From HXMU1420-13 sp034669965 (GTDB taxonomy: Bacteria; Bacteroidota; Rhodothermia; Balneolales; Balneolaceae), in contig JAXMOK010000005.1 of NCBI GenBank assembly GCA_034669965.1, positions 62,001 through 126,000 of the forward strand: DNA of 64,000 bases. The letters run 5' to 3'. The translations under genes and the position numbers were made by a program. Positions 17,794 through 27,954 of the stretch are shown here, piece after piece; within the stretch, counting starts at the first letter, position 1, and each line of letters opens with the position of its first letter. The notes under the pieces are model-generated. The model did no database searches and was not told the DNA's origin. It saw only the letters and a program-made list of their open reading frames with translations.

Positions 17794-20142
17794 TTATTTA
17801 TTTAGAATCGCAAGTTCTAATTTTTTAGGCAGGGTAACGATAAATTCAGCACCATTGCCTTTAGTGCTGTGCACTGTTACACGACCATTTTGTTTTTCAA
17901 GCAATTCTTTAACTAAAATTAAACCAAGGCCTGTGCCTTTCTCTTTCTGAGTACCGTTCATTTGTGGCCTAAATTCCTCATTGAAAAGATTCTGAATAGT
18001 CTCTTCGTTCATGCCGGTTCCATAATCCTTCACTGTAACTACAATTTCATCTTCGTGAGTTGCATTTATTGTGAGATCGATAGTCGAATTTGGGTTCGAA
18101 AATTTAACAGCATTGTTCAGTAAATTCCTAAAAATGGTTGATACTAAGTTTGGATCTCCTTCAATAGCTGTTTCACCTACAATTTTTGTATTAACTTTGA
18201 TTTTTTTACTGGTAAGAGCCGGACGTAATATCCCTACAGTAACCTCTAGCGAATTGGCAACATCAAAATCCAGTACTTTAGGATTTAGTAAACCGGATTG
18301 AAGGCGAACCCAGGTTAGCATATTCTGAAGCAATTTGTGGCTGAAATCAGCAGATATAAATACAAGTTTAAGCTTTTCAAGAATATCATCAATATCAACC
18401 ACATAGTCCGTCTCTTCAATGTCTTCAATAAGAAGATCGAGTAAGCCTTTTACACCGAAAATAGAATTCTTTAAGTCGTGTGCGATAACGGAATAAAGTT
18501 TCTCCCGTGTATTTGTTAAGTCGGATAGTTGTTTAACCTGTTCTTTAATTTTCTCTTCGCGTTCTTTTCTTTCGGTTATATCCTGAAAGGTTCCTTTTAA
18601 CCTGATGGCTTTACCATCAACAAATTCTGCTACACCTTTAGCACGTACCCAAAGATCCCGGCCTTTAGCGGTTACAAATGGTAGCTCTACATCCCATCCT
18701 TCACCAGTTTCAATGGCATTTCCAATAGCAGAACTGATAGTATCACGTGAAATACCATCCGGGTAATATTTTACGCCATCTTCTACTTTAACCGGAGTTC
18801 CAATTTCAACTTCGTGTATTCGGTACACTTCATCGCTCCAAAAAAGATCGCCTGATATTATATCAAATTCCCAGCCACCAACTTTAGCCATTTTTTGGGA
18901 TTCCCTGAATAATTCTTCTAATCGCTTACTTTCGGTGATATCCTGAAAACTTCCATAAAGCTTAACCACATTAGTGCCCAATAATTCTGGATTAACAATA
19001 ATACGAACCCAACGGTGGTTCCCTTTTGAAGTAATTAACGGCAAATCCAGTTCAGTAGGTACTCCATTTTCGATGGAGTTGTTTAATGCGCTTTCAAGTG
19101 TTTCTCGAGGACCTCCTGATGGGTAATAGCTTAAGCCATCCTCGATATGAAGTTCTGTACCAGGCTCTAGTTCATGTATATGATAAACTTGTTTCGACCA
19201 AAAGAGTTTACCCGTTTCAAGATCATAATCCCAACCACCAATTTTGGCCATTTTCTGGGCTTGCTCAAATAAAATTTCGATACGTTTGCGTTCAGTGATT
19301 TCTCTCGAAGTTGTTTGCAAATTTACAACCTCACCTTCATCATTGGAAACCGGTTGTGTAGCAGTATCAAACCAAATATATCGGCCATCTTTACAGCGGA
19401 TTCGATATTGCATGCTTGGGTAAACATTTCCCTTTTTAGCCTCTTCGTGCGATTCTTTCGAAATTCGCTCAATATCGATTGGGTGAAAAAACTGGTATGG
19501 GCTTTGCCCGATTAATTCTCGAGGGTTATAACCTAATAAGTATTTAACCGAAGGCGAAACATATTTGTATGTTCCATCTAATTCATGCAAGCAAATAAGT
19601 TCGGCGCTGTTATTAGTAATTATTTTATAAAGTTTGTGCTCTTCTTCGAGCTGCTTAGTCATTTGAATTCTGTGCAGGGTAGAGCCAACCCATTCAGATA
19701 GCAACTTCATAAACGATAGTTCTTCGATACTAAAATCTTCGTGGCTGTTAGTACTTGAGAAATTTATGGTACCATACAAATTTCCTTCGATTTGAAAAGG
19801 CTTACCAATGTACGATTCAAGTCCAAATGCACTGTAACAAGGTTCATTTTTATATTCACTCTTGCCCATCTCAGTAATCTTAAAAACATCCTCTTGTTTG
19901 ATGGCAAGACTGCAATACGTATCAGACAGTTTAAAAATTTGATTTTTTTGCATCCCACTTTCTTCAGGAAAGAAATTCTTAACCGTGTAAGAATCTTCCT
20001 CAATATGGCTGATGATTCCGATTTCCATTCCTAAAGCCTCAGTCGACCACCTTAAAGCGTTTTCCAATTGTTTCTCAAGGTCGGAATGCCGTTGAGATAC
20101 TATTTTGAGTAATAAGTCGGTTTTATCGAAGCCTAATTTCAT
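17794..20142 (-). CDS. GAF-PAS sensor histidine kinase
   Basis: 782 residues, cytoplasmic. An N-terminal GAF domain is recognisable (about 15-165; YIGKPFQIEGNLYGTINFSS, FSIEELSFMKLLSEWVGSTL), followed by three PAS/PAC units (about 170-525), the phosphoacceptor helix with His in YSVIAHDLKNSIFGVKGLL, and an ATPase domain (NNAVKFSNPNS, DYGTGMNE, GTGLGLILVKELL). The third PAS unit is nearly the same as one in the divergently transcribed hybrid kinase at 20542 (shared EVEIG.PVKV.DG..YYP.G.SRDTI and GEGWDVELPFVTAKG), so the two proteins arose by duplication or domain exchange and may sense the same cue. A 400-bp AT-rich spacer separates them. Confidence 0.9.
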   Translation of the reverse strand: MKLGFDKTDLLLKIVSQRHSDLEKQLENALRWSTEALGMEIGIISHIEEDSYTVKNFFPEESGMQKNQIFKLSDTYCSLAIKQEDVFKITEMGKSEYKNEPCYSAFGLESYIGKPFQIEGNLYGTINFSSTNSHEDFSIEELSFMKLLSEWVGSTLHRIQMTKQLEEEHKLYKIITNNSAELICLHELDGTYKYVSPSVKYLLGYNPRELIGQSPYQFFHPIDIERISKESHEEAKKGNVYPSMQYRIRCKDGRYIWFDTATQPVSNDEGEVVNLQTTSREITERKRIEILFEQAQKMAKIGGWDYDLETGKLFWSKQVYHIHELEPGTELHIEDGLSYYPSGGPRETLESALNNSIENGVPTELDLPLITSKGNHRWVRIIVNPELLGTNVVKLYGSFQDITESKRLEELFRESQKMAKVGGWEFDIISGDLFWSDEVYRIHEVEIGTPVKVEDGVKYYPDGISRDTISSAIGNAIETGEGWDVELPFVTAKGRDLWVRAKGVAEFVDGKAIRLKGTFQDITERKEREEKIKEQVKQLSDLTNTREKLYSVIAHDLKNSIFGVKGLLDLLIEDIEETDYVVDIDDILEKLKLVFISADFSHKLLQNMLTWVRLQSGLLNPKVLDFDVANSLEVTVGILRPALTSKKIKVNTKIVGETAIEGDPNLVSTIFRNLLNNAVKFSNPNSTIDLTINATHEDEIVVTVKDYGTGMNEETIQNLFNEEFRPQMNGTQKEKGTGLGLILVKELLEKQNGRVTVHSTKGNGAEFIVTLPKKLELAILNK

Positions 20143-20541
20143 ATTTATTAATAATTAACGCTTTAAAGTACCAATAGCTAATATAACAGAATTATACAAC
20201 ATTTAAACACTAAGAACATCGTCTCTAAATCTTAAAACTTTAGACGCCAAAACCTTTCAAATACTACGAACAATTCGTTTGGCACAGAAATTGTTAAAAT
20301 AAATCAAATGCGTTAAGTCTAAAATTAGTGGATTCAAAAACCATTGATTTATAAGTCAGGTCATAGAGTAGAACTATTCTGAATTTACCAAATCAATAAG
20401 TTATGTAATCATTTTAAGCCCTAATGTATTTGTATTCAAGGCATTAACACATACCACTTAGTGAAATGCCAAATTGCAATTAACGAAATTAAAATAAGGC
20501 CGATAACGAAATTGTGATAGGGTTATTTAAATAAAGAAACT
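20143..20541. other. 400-bp AT-rich divergent spacer between two kinase genes
   Basis: No gene or RNA was recognised here. It must contain promoters for both divergent kinases, but I see no convincing TAnnTTTG element on either strand. One imperfect inverted repeat (CGTCTCTAAA at 20220-20229 and TTTAGACG at 20239-20246) could be an operator. Confidence 0.4.
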
Positions 20542-23500
20542 ATGAATATTCAGAATAAAACAGATGATAACTACTTAAGTTACTTAGGTATGGACCTTTT
20601 TAAGATGCTTGCTGATTCCGACAGCGATTTAATAGCTTTACATCATGCAGATGGAACCTATAAATACATTTCTAAAGCATTTGAAAAAGTTTTAGGCTAC
20701 AAACCGGAAGATTTAATTGGCCAAAACCCTTACAACTATTGCCACCCTGATGATATTCCTGAAATAGAGAAGGGTCATGATAAACTAAAGAATGAAGTCC
20801 AAATAGAAAGTGTAGAATCTCGATTTAAAAATAGCAATGGTGATTACGTATGGGTTGAAACTATGACCCTACCTCTTTTCGATGACAATGGTGATTTATT
20901 ATTTATTCAAACCAGGTCACGTTTAATCGATGAAAAAAAGAAAAAAGACCTACTGTTACAGCGGTCCAGAAAAATGACCATGGTTGGAGCCTGGGAGTTT
21001 GATCTCAAAAAAGAAGAATTATATTGGTCGGAAGAAGTGTATCAGATTTATGGTTTGTCGGAAGAAATTCCAATAACGGTTGAAAAAGCATTTTCATATT
21101 TCCCTGAGGAGTCTCTTAAAACTCTTTCAGATGCCTTTACAAATGCTGTTGTAAATGGCGAAAGTTATGATGTATCTGTTTCATTCATATCAGAACAAAA
21201 TATGCCAAGATGGGTTCGTGCTTTAGGCGAACCCGAATATATTGATGGCGAAATAGCTAAAGTTTCAGGAGCTTTTCAAGACATTACCGAGATGAAAAGG
21301 TTGGAAGAATTATTTCGAGAATCTCAACGAATGGCAAATGTTGGGGGCTGGGAGTATGATATTAAAACTGGTGATTTATTTTGGAGCGATGAAGTATATG
21401 TAATTCATGAAGTTGAAATTGGATCTCCGGTTAAGGTAGATGATGGTATTAGTTACTACCCGGAAGGCTTTTCACGTGATACTATTACAAAGCTAATAGG
21501 CCATGCTATGGAAACCGGTGAGGGGTGGGATGTAGAGTTGCCATTTGTTACCGCAAAAGGAAACGAATTATGGGTTAGGGCAAAAGGAAATGTTGAATTT
21601 TCCGGTGGTAAACCCGTAAAAATGAGAGGCACTTTCCAAGATTTAACGGAACAACAGAATCTTTTAAATCAAGTACAAAAAGAGAAACAATTCTCAGATA
21701 AGCTGGCATCAACAGGCCCAATGGCTATGTACATTTATGATTACAGTAAACAGTATGTAAGCTTTATTAACAATAGCTATGAAAGTACGCTGGGGTATTC
21801 GTTTAATGACATAAATTCAATGTCTAATAAAGAACAACAGGATTTAATACACCCGGATGATATTGGAAGAATGCTGGATCAATTTGAAGTTCTAAACAGC
21901 CAACATATAGACCAAACCATTGAATATCGAATGTTGCATAAAGAGGGGCATTGGATATGGTGTTATTCAATCTTTACGCCCTTCGAGCTCGACTCAGATG
22001 GTAAAGTGAAAAGTTTTATCGGCATGTTTCACGATATAACTCAGAAAAAGGAAATGGAAGAGGAATTGATAAAAGCTAAAAACGTGGCTGATCAGGCTAA
22101 TAAAGCAAAAAGTCAATTTCTTGCAAATATGAGCCATGAGATTCGTACTCCCATGAATTCTATATTAGGCTTTACCGATCTTTTAAGTAATAAAATTCAA
22201 GATGAAGAAGATGCTCGATATCTCACCAACATTTCAAATAGTGGAAAACTACTTCTAAAATTAATTAATGACATTCTTGACATCTCTAAAATAGAAGCCG
22301 GTGCTATTGAACAAGTATTAGAACCGGTAAATGTTGAAAGGACACTTCAAGAAATTAAAGGTGTTTTCGATCTTAAGGCTAAAGAGAAAAACCTAGATTT
22401 TAACTTAACCATCCCTAAAAATTTACCTAATGCCCTGTTATTAGATGAAAAACATTTAAGGCAAGTGATATTTAATCTGGTTGGGAATGCAATTAAGTTT
22501 ACAAATGCCGGATCAATAGAACTGGATATCAAATTTAATGATTCTAATGATGTTGAAAGTAAAGTTGATTTAGAGATTTCGGTTATAGATACCGGTATCG
22601 GAATTAAGCCGAAACAAACTGAAAAAATCTTTCAAGCCTTTGAACAACAAGGTAGGGTGATTGCAGATGAATTTGGCGGCACCGGGCTAGGATTAAGTAT
22701 TTGTAAAAAGTTGGTTGAATTAATGGATGGGGATATTAAGATAAAGAGTACCCATGGCATTGGCTCAACGTTTACAGTGTATATCCCAGATGTTGTTATT
22801 TCTACCTTAAAGTCGAAAAAAGACAATTATCGAGATGCCAATTTTAAATTCAAATTGAAGCCAGCTAAAGTGTTAATAGCTGATGATGTAGAAAACAACC
22901 GCGAATTGTTAGCAGAATGCTTAAAAGATCAGCCAATCGAAATTACAATGGCTGTAAATGGCGAAGAAGCAATTAATAAAGCAAGAGAACAAGAGTTCGA
23001 CCTACTTCTGCTGGATATAAAAATGCCAAAGGTTGATGGAATTGAAGTAATGAGAATTCTAAGGGAAGAAAATTTTGAGAATAAGATTTTGGCACTCACT
23101 GCTTCAGGAATGATCGGATATGAAAAAGAAGTAATGAATGAAGGTTTCGACGATTTTCTGCGAAAACCAATTAGCTACGACGAATTATTAAGCACCCTTC
23201 ATTATCATCTAGGTGGTGAAATTGATAAAAAGCCGGAAATATTTAAACCTATTCCAATCAAAACAGAAAAGCATTCAACCATCAGCAAATATGACCTCAG
23301 TAGGTTAAAGGATAATGGTTTTGAAGAGCTTTATGCTAAGTATTGCTTACTAGATAAAGACGCTTTGATGATGGATAGCTGCGAAGAATTTGCCAAAATT
23401 CTAAAAAAAGCAGGAGATGCTATTAAAAGTAAATGGTGCATTGATTTAGCTACCGAAATGGATTTTGCTGCAAAAACATTTGATACTGAAAAAGTGATTA

Positions 23501-23571
23501 AAGAAATCACGAAATTTGAAGATGTAATTACTCGAATGGGAGTAGATACTTTAAGAGTTGAGGCCAAATAA
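20542..23571 (+). CDS. Hybrid sensor histidine kinase with four PAS units and a receiver
   Basis: 1009 residues, no membrane segment. Order: PAS units at about 15-125, 140-250, 255-370 and 385-505; phosphoacceptor domain with the classical FLANMSHEIRTPMNSILGF (His near 530); ATPase (NLVGNAIKFTN, DTGIGI, GGTGLGLSICKKLVELM); receiver (VLIADDVENNRELL, phosphoacceptor Asp in LLLLDIKMPKVDG, Lys in FLRKPIS) at about 770-890. A helical C-terminal tail (about 910-1009) sits where an Hpt domain might be but shows no His in a suitable motif. The stop codon shares one base with the start of the next gene (TAATG), so the two are coupled and probably form one phosphorelay. It is paralogous to 24973-27954. 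Confidence 0.92.
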   Translation: MNIQNKTDDNYLSYLGMDLFKMLADSDSDLIALHHADGTYKYISKAFEKVLGYKPEDLIGQNPYNYCHPDDIPEIEKGHDKLKNEVQIESVESRFKNSNGDYVWVETMTLPLFDDNGDLLFIQTRSRLIDEKKKKDLLLQRSRKMTMVGAWEFDLKKEELYWSEEVYQIYGLSEEIPITVEKAFSYFPEESLKTLSDAFTNAVVNGESYDVSVSFISEQNMPRWVRALGEPEYIDGEIAKVSGAFQDITEMKRLEELFRESQRMANVGGWEYDIKTGDLFWSDEVYVIHEVEIGSPVKVDDGISYYPEGFSRDTITKLIGHAMETGEGWDVELPFVTAKGNELWVRAKGNVEFSGGKPVKMRGTFQDLTEQQNLLNQVQKEKQFSDKLASTGPMAMYIYDYSKQYVSFINNSYESTLGYSFNDINSMSNKEQQDLIHPDDIGRMLDQFEVLNSQHIDQTIEYRMLHKEGHWIWCYSIFTPFELDSDGKVKSFIGMFHDITQKKEMEEELIKAKNVADQANKAKSQFLANMSHEIRTPMNSILGFTDLLSNKIQDEEDARYLTNISNSGKLLLKLINDILDISKIEAGAIEQVLEPVNVERTLQEIKGVFDLKAKEKNLDFNLTIPKNLPNALLLDEKHLRQVIFNLVGNAIKFTNAGSIELDIKFNDSNDVESKVDLEISVIDTGIGIKPKQTEKIFQAFEQQGRVIADEFGGTGLGLSICKKLVELMDGDIKIKSTHGIGSTFTVYIPDVVISTLKSKKDNYRDANFKFKLKPAKVLIADDVENNRELLAECLKDQPIEITMAVNGEEAINKAREQEFDLLLLDIKMPKVDGIEVMRILREENFENKILALTASGMIGYEKEVMNEGFDDFLRKPISYDELLSTLHYHLGGEIDKKPEIFKPIPIKTEKHSTISKYDLSRLKDNGFEELYAKYCLLDKDALMMDSCEEFAKILKKAGDAIKSKWCIDLATEMDFAAKTFDTEKVIKEITKFEDVITRMGVDTLRVEAK

Positions 23572-24716
23572 TGAGAGAAGGTAAAATACTAATCGTAGAT
23601 GATATGCCGGCAAATCTTCAACTATTAGGCATGACGCTTAGAGAAGAAGGCTATCAGGTTGTGGCTACTTCAAAATCCGATCAGGTTTTAATTAGTGCAA
23701 AAAAATCGAAACCAGATTTGATTCTTCTTGATGTAATGATGCCGGGTAAAAACGGATTTCAGGTTTGTGAAGATTTGAAGGCCAGCGATGAATTAAAGAA
23801 CATTCCTGTAATCTTTCTAACGGCTAAAGTTGAACAAGAAAATATCAATTATGGCTTATTGGTTGGTGGAGTAGATTATATAACTAAGCCATTTAACAAT
23901 AACGAGTTATTATGCCGTGTTAATACTCATGTTAGCTTAAAACGTTCGCGTGATGAGATAAAAAAGCAACGCGAGGAATTAGCGAAAGCTGTAGAGTTTA
24001 AAAACAAGATTTTTTCTGTGATTGGGCATGATTTGAGAACTCCTATTAATGGTATTTCGGGAGCTTTGGAAATGCTAGTTGATATATCTTCCGAACACAA
24101 AGAGTTCGATTCGATACAAACAATTACACAACTAGCACACTCCTCGTCGGTAGAAATGGGTGCAATGCTTGAAGATTTATTAAACTGGGGACAGCTGGAA
24201 TCCGGTACTTTTAAAACACATTTACATACGTTTAATATCAGTAATGTGTTGGAAGTAATAGAGAAGCTGAACTCTTATCAATTGACAACCAAAAACATAA
24301 AATTGGTTCGTAATTGTGATTCGGAACTAGATATCTATTCTGACCGCAGAATCTTGGCAACCATCATTCGAAACATTGAGTCGAATGCCATCAAATTTAG
24401 TATGCCGGGTACTGAGATTCATACTACTATTAAAAAAGTTGACGACTTACTGTCTATTACTATTCAAGATTATGGTGTGGGCATGAGCAAAGAAATTCGT
24501 GATGCTATGTTTTCTGACGGATTACATCCCAAAGACTTCAGTACAAAGAATAATAGTGGCGCCGGATTAGGGCTAATGATTTGCAAAAGGTTGGCTAATT
24601 CGTTGGGTGCCGCTATCACGGTAGAAAGTGAAATTAATGTTGGCACAACTTTTACTATATCTCTTCCTCAACCATCCGAACATGGCGAAGAACATTTAGT
24701 GGAAATATCGAAGTAA
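23571..24716 (+). CDS. Receiver-histidine kinase (inverted hybrid)
   Basis: 381 residues. An N-terminal receiver (ILIVDDMPANLQLLG, Asp in LILLDVMMPGKNGF near residue 54, Thr/Lys in FLTAKVEQ and YITKPFNN) is joined to a kinase core: phosphoacceptor His in SVIGHDLRTPINGISGALEML (near 150) and an ATPase with NAIKFS, DYGVGMSKE, GAGLGLMICKRLA. There is no sensor and no DNA-binding domain, so it probably takes phosphate from the hybrid kinase immediately upstream and passes it on. The start overlaps the upstream stop by one base. It is highly similar to 27951-29087 along its whole length. A strong terminator follows at 24784. Confidence 0.92.
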   Translation: MREGKILIVDDMPANLQLLGMTLREEGYQVVATSKSDQVLISAKKSKPDLILLDVMMPGKNGFQVCEDLKASDELKNIPVIFLTAKVEQENINYGLLVGGVDYITKPFNNNELLCRVNTHVSLKRSRDEIKKQREELAKAVEFKNKIFSVIGHDLRTPINGISGALEMLVDISSEHKEFDSIQTITQLAHSSSVEMGAMLEDLLNWGQLESGTFKTHLHTFNISNVLEVIEKLNSYQLTTKNIKLVRNCDSELDIYSDRRILATIIRNIESNAIKFSMPGTEIHTTIKKVDDLLSITIQDYGVGMSKEIRDAMFSDGLHPKDFSTKNNSGAGLGLMICKRLANSLGAAITVESEINVGTTFTISLPQPSEHGEEHLVEISK

Positions 24717-24783
24717 TTTAGATACTTCCATCATCATTTCTAACCAAAAGGGAATAAACTATTATGCTCTTTAAGGTTAACGC

Positions 24784-24818
24784 AACTCTTTATTTTAATT
24801 AAATAAAGAGTTTTTTAT
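24784..24818 (+). terminator. Rho-independent terminator after the first kinase pair
   Basis: Perfect 12-bp stem AACTCTTTATTT / AAATAAAGAGTT with a 5-base loop, followed by TTTTATTT. It ends the first kinase pair and separates it from the second copy; the remaining ~150 bp to 24973 is very AT-rich with no gene. Confidence 0.85.
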
Positions 24819-24972
24819 TTCGGTTTATAAAATAAGTTATATAGAGGTTATAAAATATATTATAAAATTATAATATATAATTATAGAAGATCAAATATTA
24901 GACGATAAACTTATATAACAACTGAGTTGTAACTCTTTGTGTAATAATAAATTATCTAGTTAGGATATTGGG

Positions 24973-27954
24973 ATGAACAGGAAAGAGTTAGAGTTTTATA
25001 AATTTTTAGCAGAAACAGACAACGATATTATAGCATTGCATCATCCGTCTGATGCAACCTATGGCTTTATATCGTCCGCTGTTGAAATACATTTAGGTTA
25101 TAAGCCTTCGGAGTTGATAGGGGAAAGCCCATTCGACTTTTTGCACCCTGATGATTCTGAAATGATTGGTGAACTTCATGCCCAGGCACTTCAAAAAAGT
25201 GATCACAGAAGTGTCGAATACAGAACCAGACATAAAAATGGAGCTTATTTATGGTTTGAGTCATCCAGTAATAACATTTTTAATGAATCTGGTGAATTAC
25301 TCTTTATCCAAACCAGGTCGCGATGTATTGATGAAAAAAAACGCAAAGAACATCTATTAGAGCAATCCCGAAAGTTAGCTCTTATTGGTGCTTGGGAATA
25401 TGATATAGCAAAAGATGCTATTTATTGGTCGGATGAGGTTTATGCAATCTATGAAATGGATGATACCACACCAGTTCCAATTGAAAAAGGGATTAGTTTT
25501 TATAGAAATGAATCTAAAGAGCGGATTACCAAATTGTTTGAAAGAGCTTGCACAAACGGCGAAGGTTTCGACGGTACATTCGAATTCATTTCAGAAAAAG
25601 GAAACCCTAAATGGGTGAGGGCCATCGGCGAGGCAGTTTATAAAGATGGCGAAATTGTAAAGGTACAAGGATCATTTCAGGATATTACGCATCACAAATC
25701 AAATGATAAGCTTTTTAATAAAATCCAATCCATTTCGAGTGTTGGAGGTTGGGAGTATAATAATCTTACCGGGCAAATTTATGTTAGTGATGCAGTATTA
25801 AAAATTCATGAGTACGAAGGAGAAGCACTAACCAATATTATTCAGTTTTATCACTTATACAGCCGAGATGATAACAGATGGTTCAAAAATGCACTGAAAG
25901 AGGCATTGTATTCGGGTAATAATTTCGAGCTCACATTTCCATTTGTAACTAAAAATGGCACTAAAAAGATGATAAGAGCCAAAAGTGAAGTTGATTATCA
26001 TCATGATGTGCCGGTTAGAGTTATTGGCACCTTTCAAGATATTTCGCAAGAGTATAATCTATTAGATCAGCTAAAAAGGGAAAAGCAGTTTTCTGAGAAA
26101 ATTGCCAATTCCGGAACCATGGGGATTTTTATCTATGATTTCACACTTTCACAATGTTCTTTTGTAAATAAAAAATTTACCAAACTTCTTGGATACTCAA
26201 TGAATGAGTTGAAAGCAATGGGAAAAGAAGATTTCTTTGCACTCGCTCATCCCGACGACCTAGAAAGTATTCTCGAGCATATTTCGTTGTTAAAAGATGG
26301 GAAAGAACATAGTATAAAATACAGATTTAAGCATAAATCAGGTCATTCGATATGGTGTTTTTCGGTCGACTCTCCCTTCGAACTTACAGAAGATGGGTCG
26401 GTTAAGAGTTTTATAGGAATGTTTTATGATATAACAGCTCAAAAGGAGTTGGAGAAAGAGTTAATCTTAGCAAAAGAACAAGCTGATAAAGCAAATCATG
26501 CTAAAAGCCAGTTCTTGGCAAATATGAGTCATGAAATTAGAACTCCAATGAATTCAATTTTGGGCTTTGCAGACTTATTAGCAAATGGTGATTCTGACCC
26601 TAAAACTAAGAAATACTTATCCAATATTTCGAGTAGTGGCGAGTTGCTACTTAAACTAATTAATGATGTCTTAGATTTAACAAAAATCGAAGCCGGTGCA
26701 GACGAATCTGTTTTGCAACCGGTAGATGTAATTACTGTGTTAAGAGAAATTGAGTCGGTATTTCAGCCTAAGGCAGAGAGTAGAAGTATTGATCTATCTG
26801 TTCATATTCAGGATGATTTACCTAATCAATTATTGTTAGATGAAAAACACCTACGCCAAATATTATTTAATCTAGTTGGTAACGCATTGAAGTTCACTCA
26901 TCAAGGGTTTGTGAATATACATGTAGCTACTGAAAAAAAATCTGATGATTCTAATGTAGATTTAAAGATCGCTGTAGAAGACTCTGGGATTGGAATTCCT
27001 CAAGATCAACTGCAAAATATATTCAATGCCTTTGAGCAACAGGGTAGACAAATTTCTGACGAGTATGGAGGCACCGGATTAGGATTAACTATCTCTCAGA
27101 ATCTGGTTCAATTGATGCATGGTAGAATTGAAATAGTAAGTGAACCTGAAAAAGGGACAACCTTTACTGTAAATATACCCGATGTAGCAATTTCTGCTTT
27201 TGAAGAAAAATATATTCATGAAGAAGAAAATGACGTAATCGAGTTACCAAAAGGCAAAAAGTTATTAGTGGTAGATGACATTAAAACTAACTTAGAACTT
27301 GTTGGAGAGTACTTAAAGAAACAGCCGGTTCATTATACATTAATGACTAATGGTATTGAGGCACTAGAACTAGCTAGAAAAGAACATTTCGATATGGTTA
27401 TTCTGGATATTAAAATGCCTGTAATTAATGGCATGGAAATGGCTACAATTCTGAAACAAGAAGGCTTAAAGTGTAAAATTATAGCCCTAACAGCTTCTTG
27501 TTTTGCTAGTAATGAGAATGAAATTTTACAACATGGATTTGATGGCTTTTTAAGAAAACCATGCAAGTTAGAAGACTTTTATAAACTGTTAAATAAGCAT
27601 TTAGGTGGAAAAGAAAAATCGCCCAATTCTAATATAATTAAACACCATCAAGAGAGTGAAGTAAGTGAAGTTCAACCGTTCATTTTTGAAGGTGTTGATG
27701 ATCTTACCATAAACGACATTACAAGTGCTTTGTTGGCAATTAAAAAAAACGTGTTTGAAATGAAAGTTTATGAAAAACTGGGAAATAAACTCATACATGC
27801 GGGAAGAAAAAGTAACAATAAACAACTGTTAAGTATTGGGCAAGAGCTATTAATGGCAGCCCAAATGTTCGACACCGAAGAAGTAGAAAAACGTGTTGAT
27901 GAAATAAATAAACTAGGAAAAATTAAAGAACTAACTGAGAGAGAAGTATTATGA
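24973..27954 (+). CDS. Hybrid sensor histidine kinase (paralogue of 20542-23571)
   Basis: 993 residues with the same architecture as the hybrid kinase at 20542: four PAS units (about 10-495), phosphoacceptor domain with FLANMSHEIRTPMNSILGFADLL, ATPase (NLVGNALKFTH, DSGIGIP, GGTGLGLTISQNLVQLM), receiver (LLVVDDIKTNLELVG, Asp in MVILDIKMPVINGM, Lys in FLRKPCK) and a helical C-terminal region (about 900-993). It diverges most in the second and third PAS units, suggesting that the duplicated pair now senses a different input. The 3' end overlaps the next gene by 4 bp (ATGA). The tail contains one His (KLIHAGRK) but I would not call it an Hpt domain. Confidence 0.92.
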   Translation: MNRKELEFYKFLAETDNDIIALHHPSDATYGFISSAVEIHLGYKPSELIGESPFDFLHPDDSEMIGELHAQALQKSDHRSVEYRTRHKNGAYLWFESSSNNIFNESGELLFIQTRSRCIDEKKRKEHLLEQSRKLALIGAWEYDIAKDAIYWSDEVYAIYEMDDTTPVPIEKGISFYRNESKERITKLFERACTNGEGFDGTFEFISEKGNPKWVRAIGEAVYKDGEIVKVQGSFQDITHHKSNDKLFNKIQSISSVGGWEYNNLTGQIYVSDAVLKIHEYEGEALTNIIQFYHLYSRDDNRWFKNALKEALYSGNNFELTFPFVTKNGTKKMIRAKSEVDYHHDVPVRVIGTFQDISQEYNLLDQLKREKQFSEKIANSGTMGIFIYDFTLSQCSFVNKKFTKLLGYSMNELKAMGKEDFFALAHPDDLESILEHISLLKDGKEHSIKYRFKHKSGHSIWCFSVDSPFELTEDGSVKSFIGMFYDITAQKELEKELILAKEQADKANHAKSQFLANMSHEIRTPMNSILGFADLLANGDSDPKTKKYLSNISSSGELLLKLINDVLDLTKIEAGADESVLQPVDVITVLREIESVFQPKAESRSIDLSVHIQDDLPNQLLLDEKHLRQILFNLVGNALKFTHQGFVNIHVATEKKSDDSNVDLKIAVEDSGIGIPQDQLQNIFNAFEQQGRQISDEYGGTGLGLTISQNLVQLMHGRIEIVSEPEKGTTFTVNIPDVAISAFEEKYIHEEENDVIELPKGKKLLVVDDIKTNLELVGEYLKKQPVHYTLMTNGIEALELARKEHFDMVILDIKMPVINGMEMATILKQEGLKCKIIALTASCFASNENEILQHGFDGFLRKPCKLEDFYKLLNKHLGGKEKSPNSNIIKHHQESEVSEVQPFIFEGVDDLTINDITSALLAIKKNVFEMKVYEKLGNKLIHAGRKSNNKQLLSIGQELLMAAQMFDTEEVEKRVDEINKLGKIKELTEREVL

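Noticed and set aside
23270..23571. Hpt domain at the C-terminus of the hybrid kinase at 20542
   Set aside because: The region is helical but has no His in an Hpt-like context. The same is true of the second copy, where the only candidate His (KLIHAGRK) is poorly placed.
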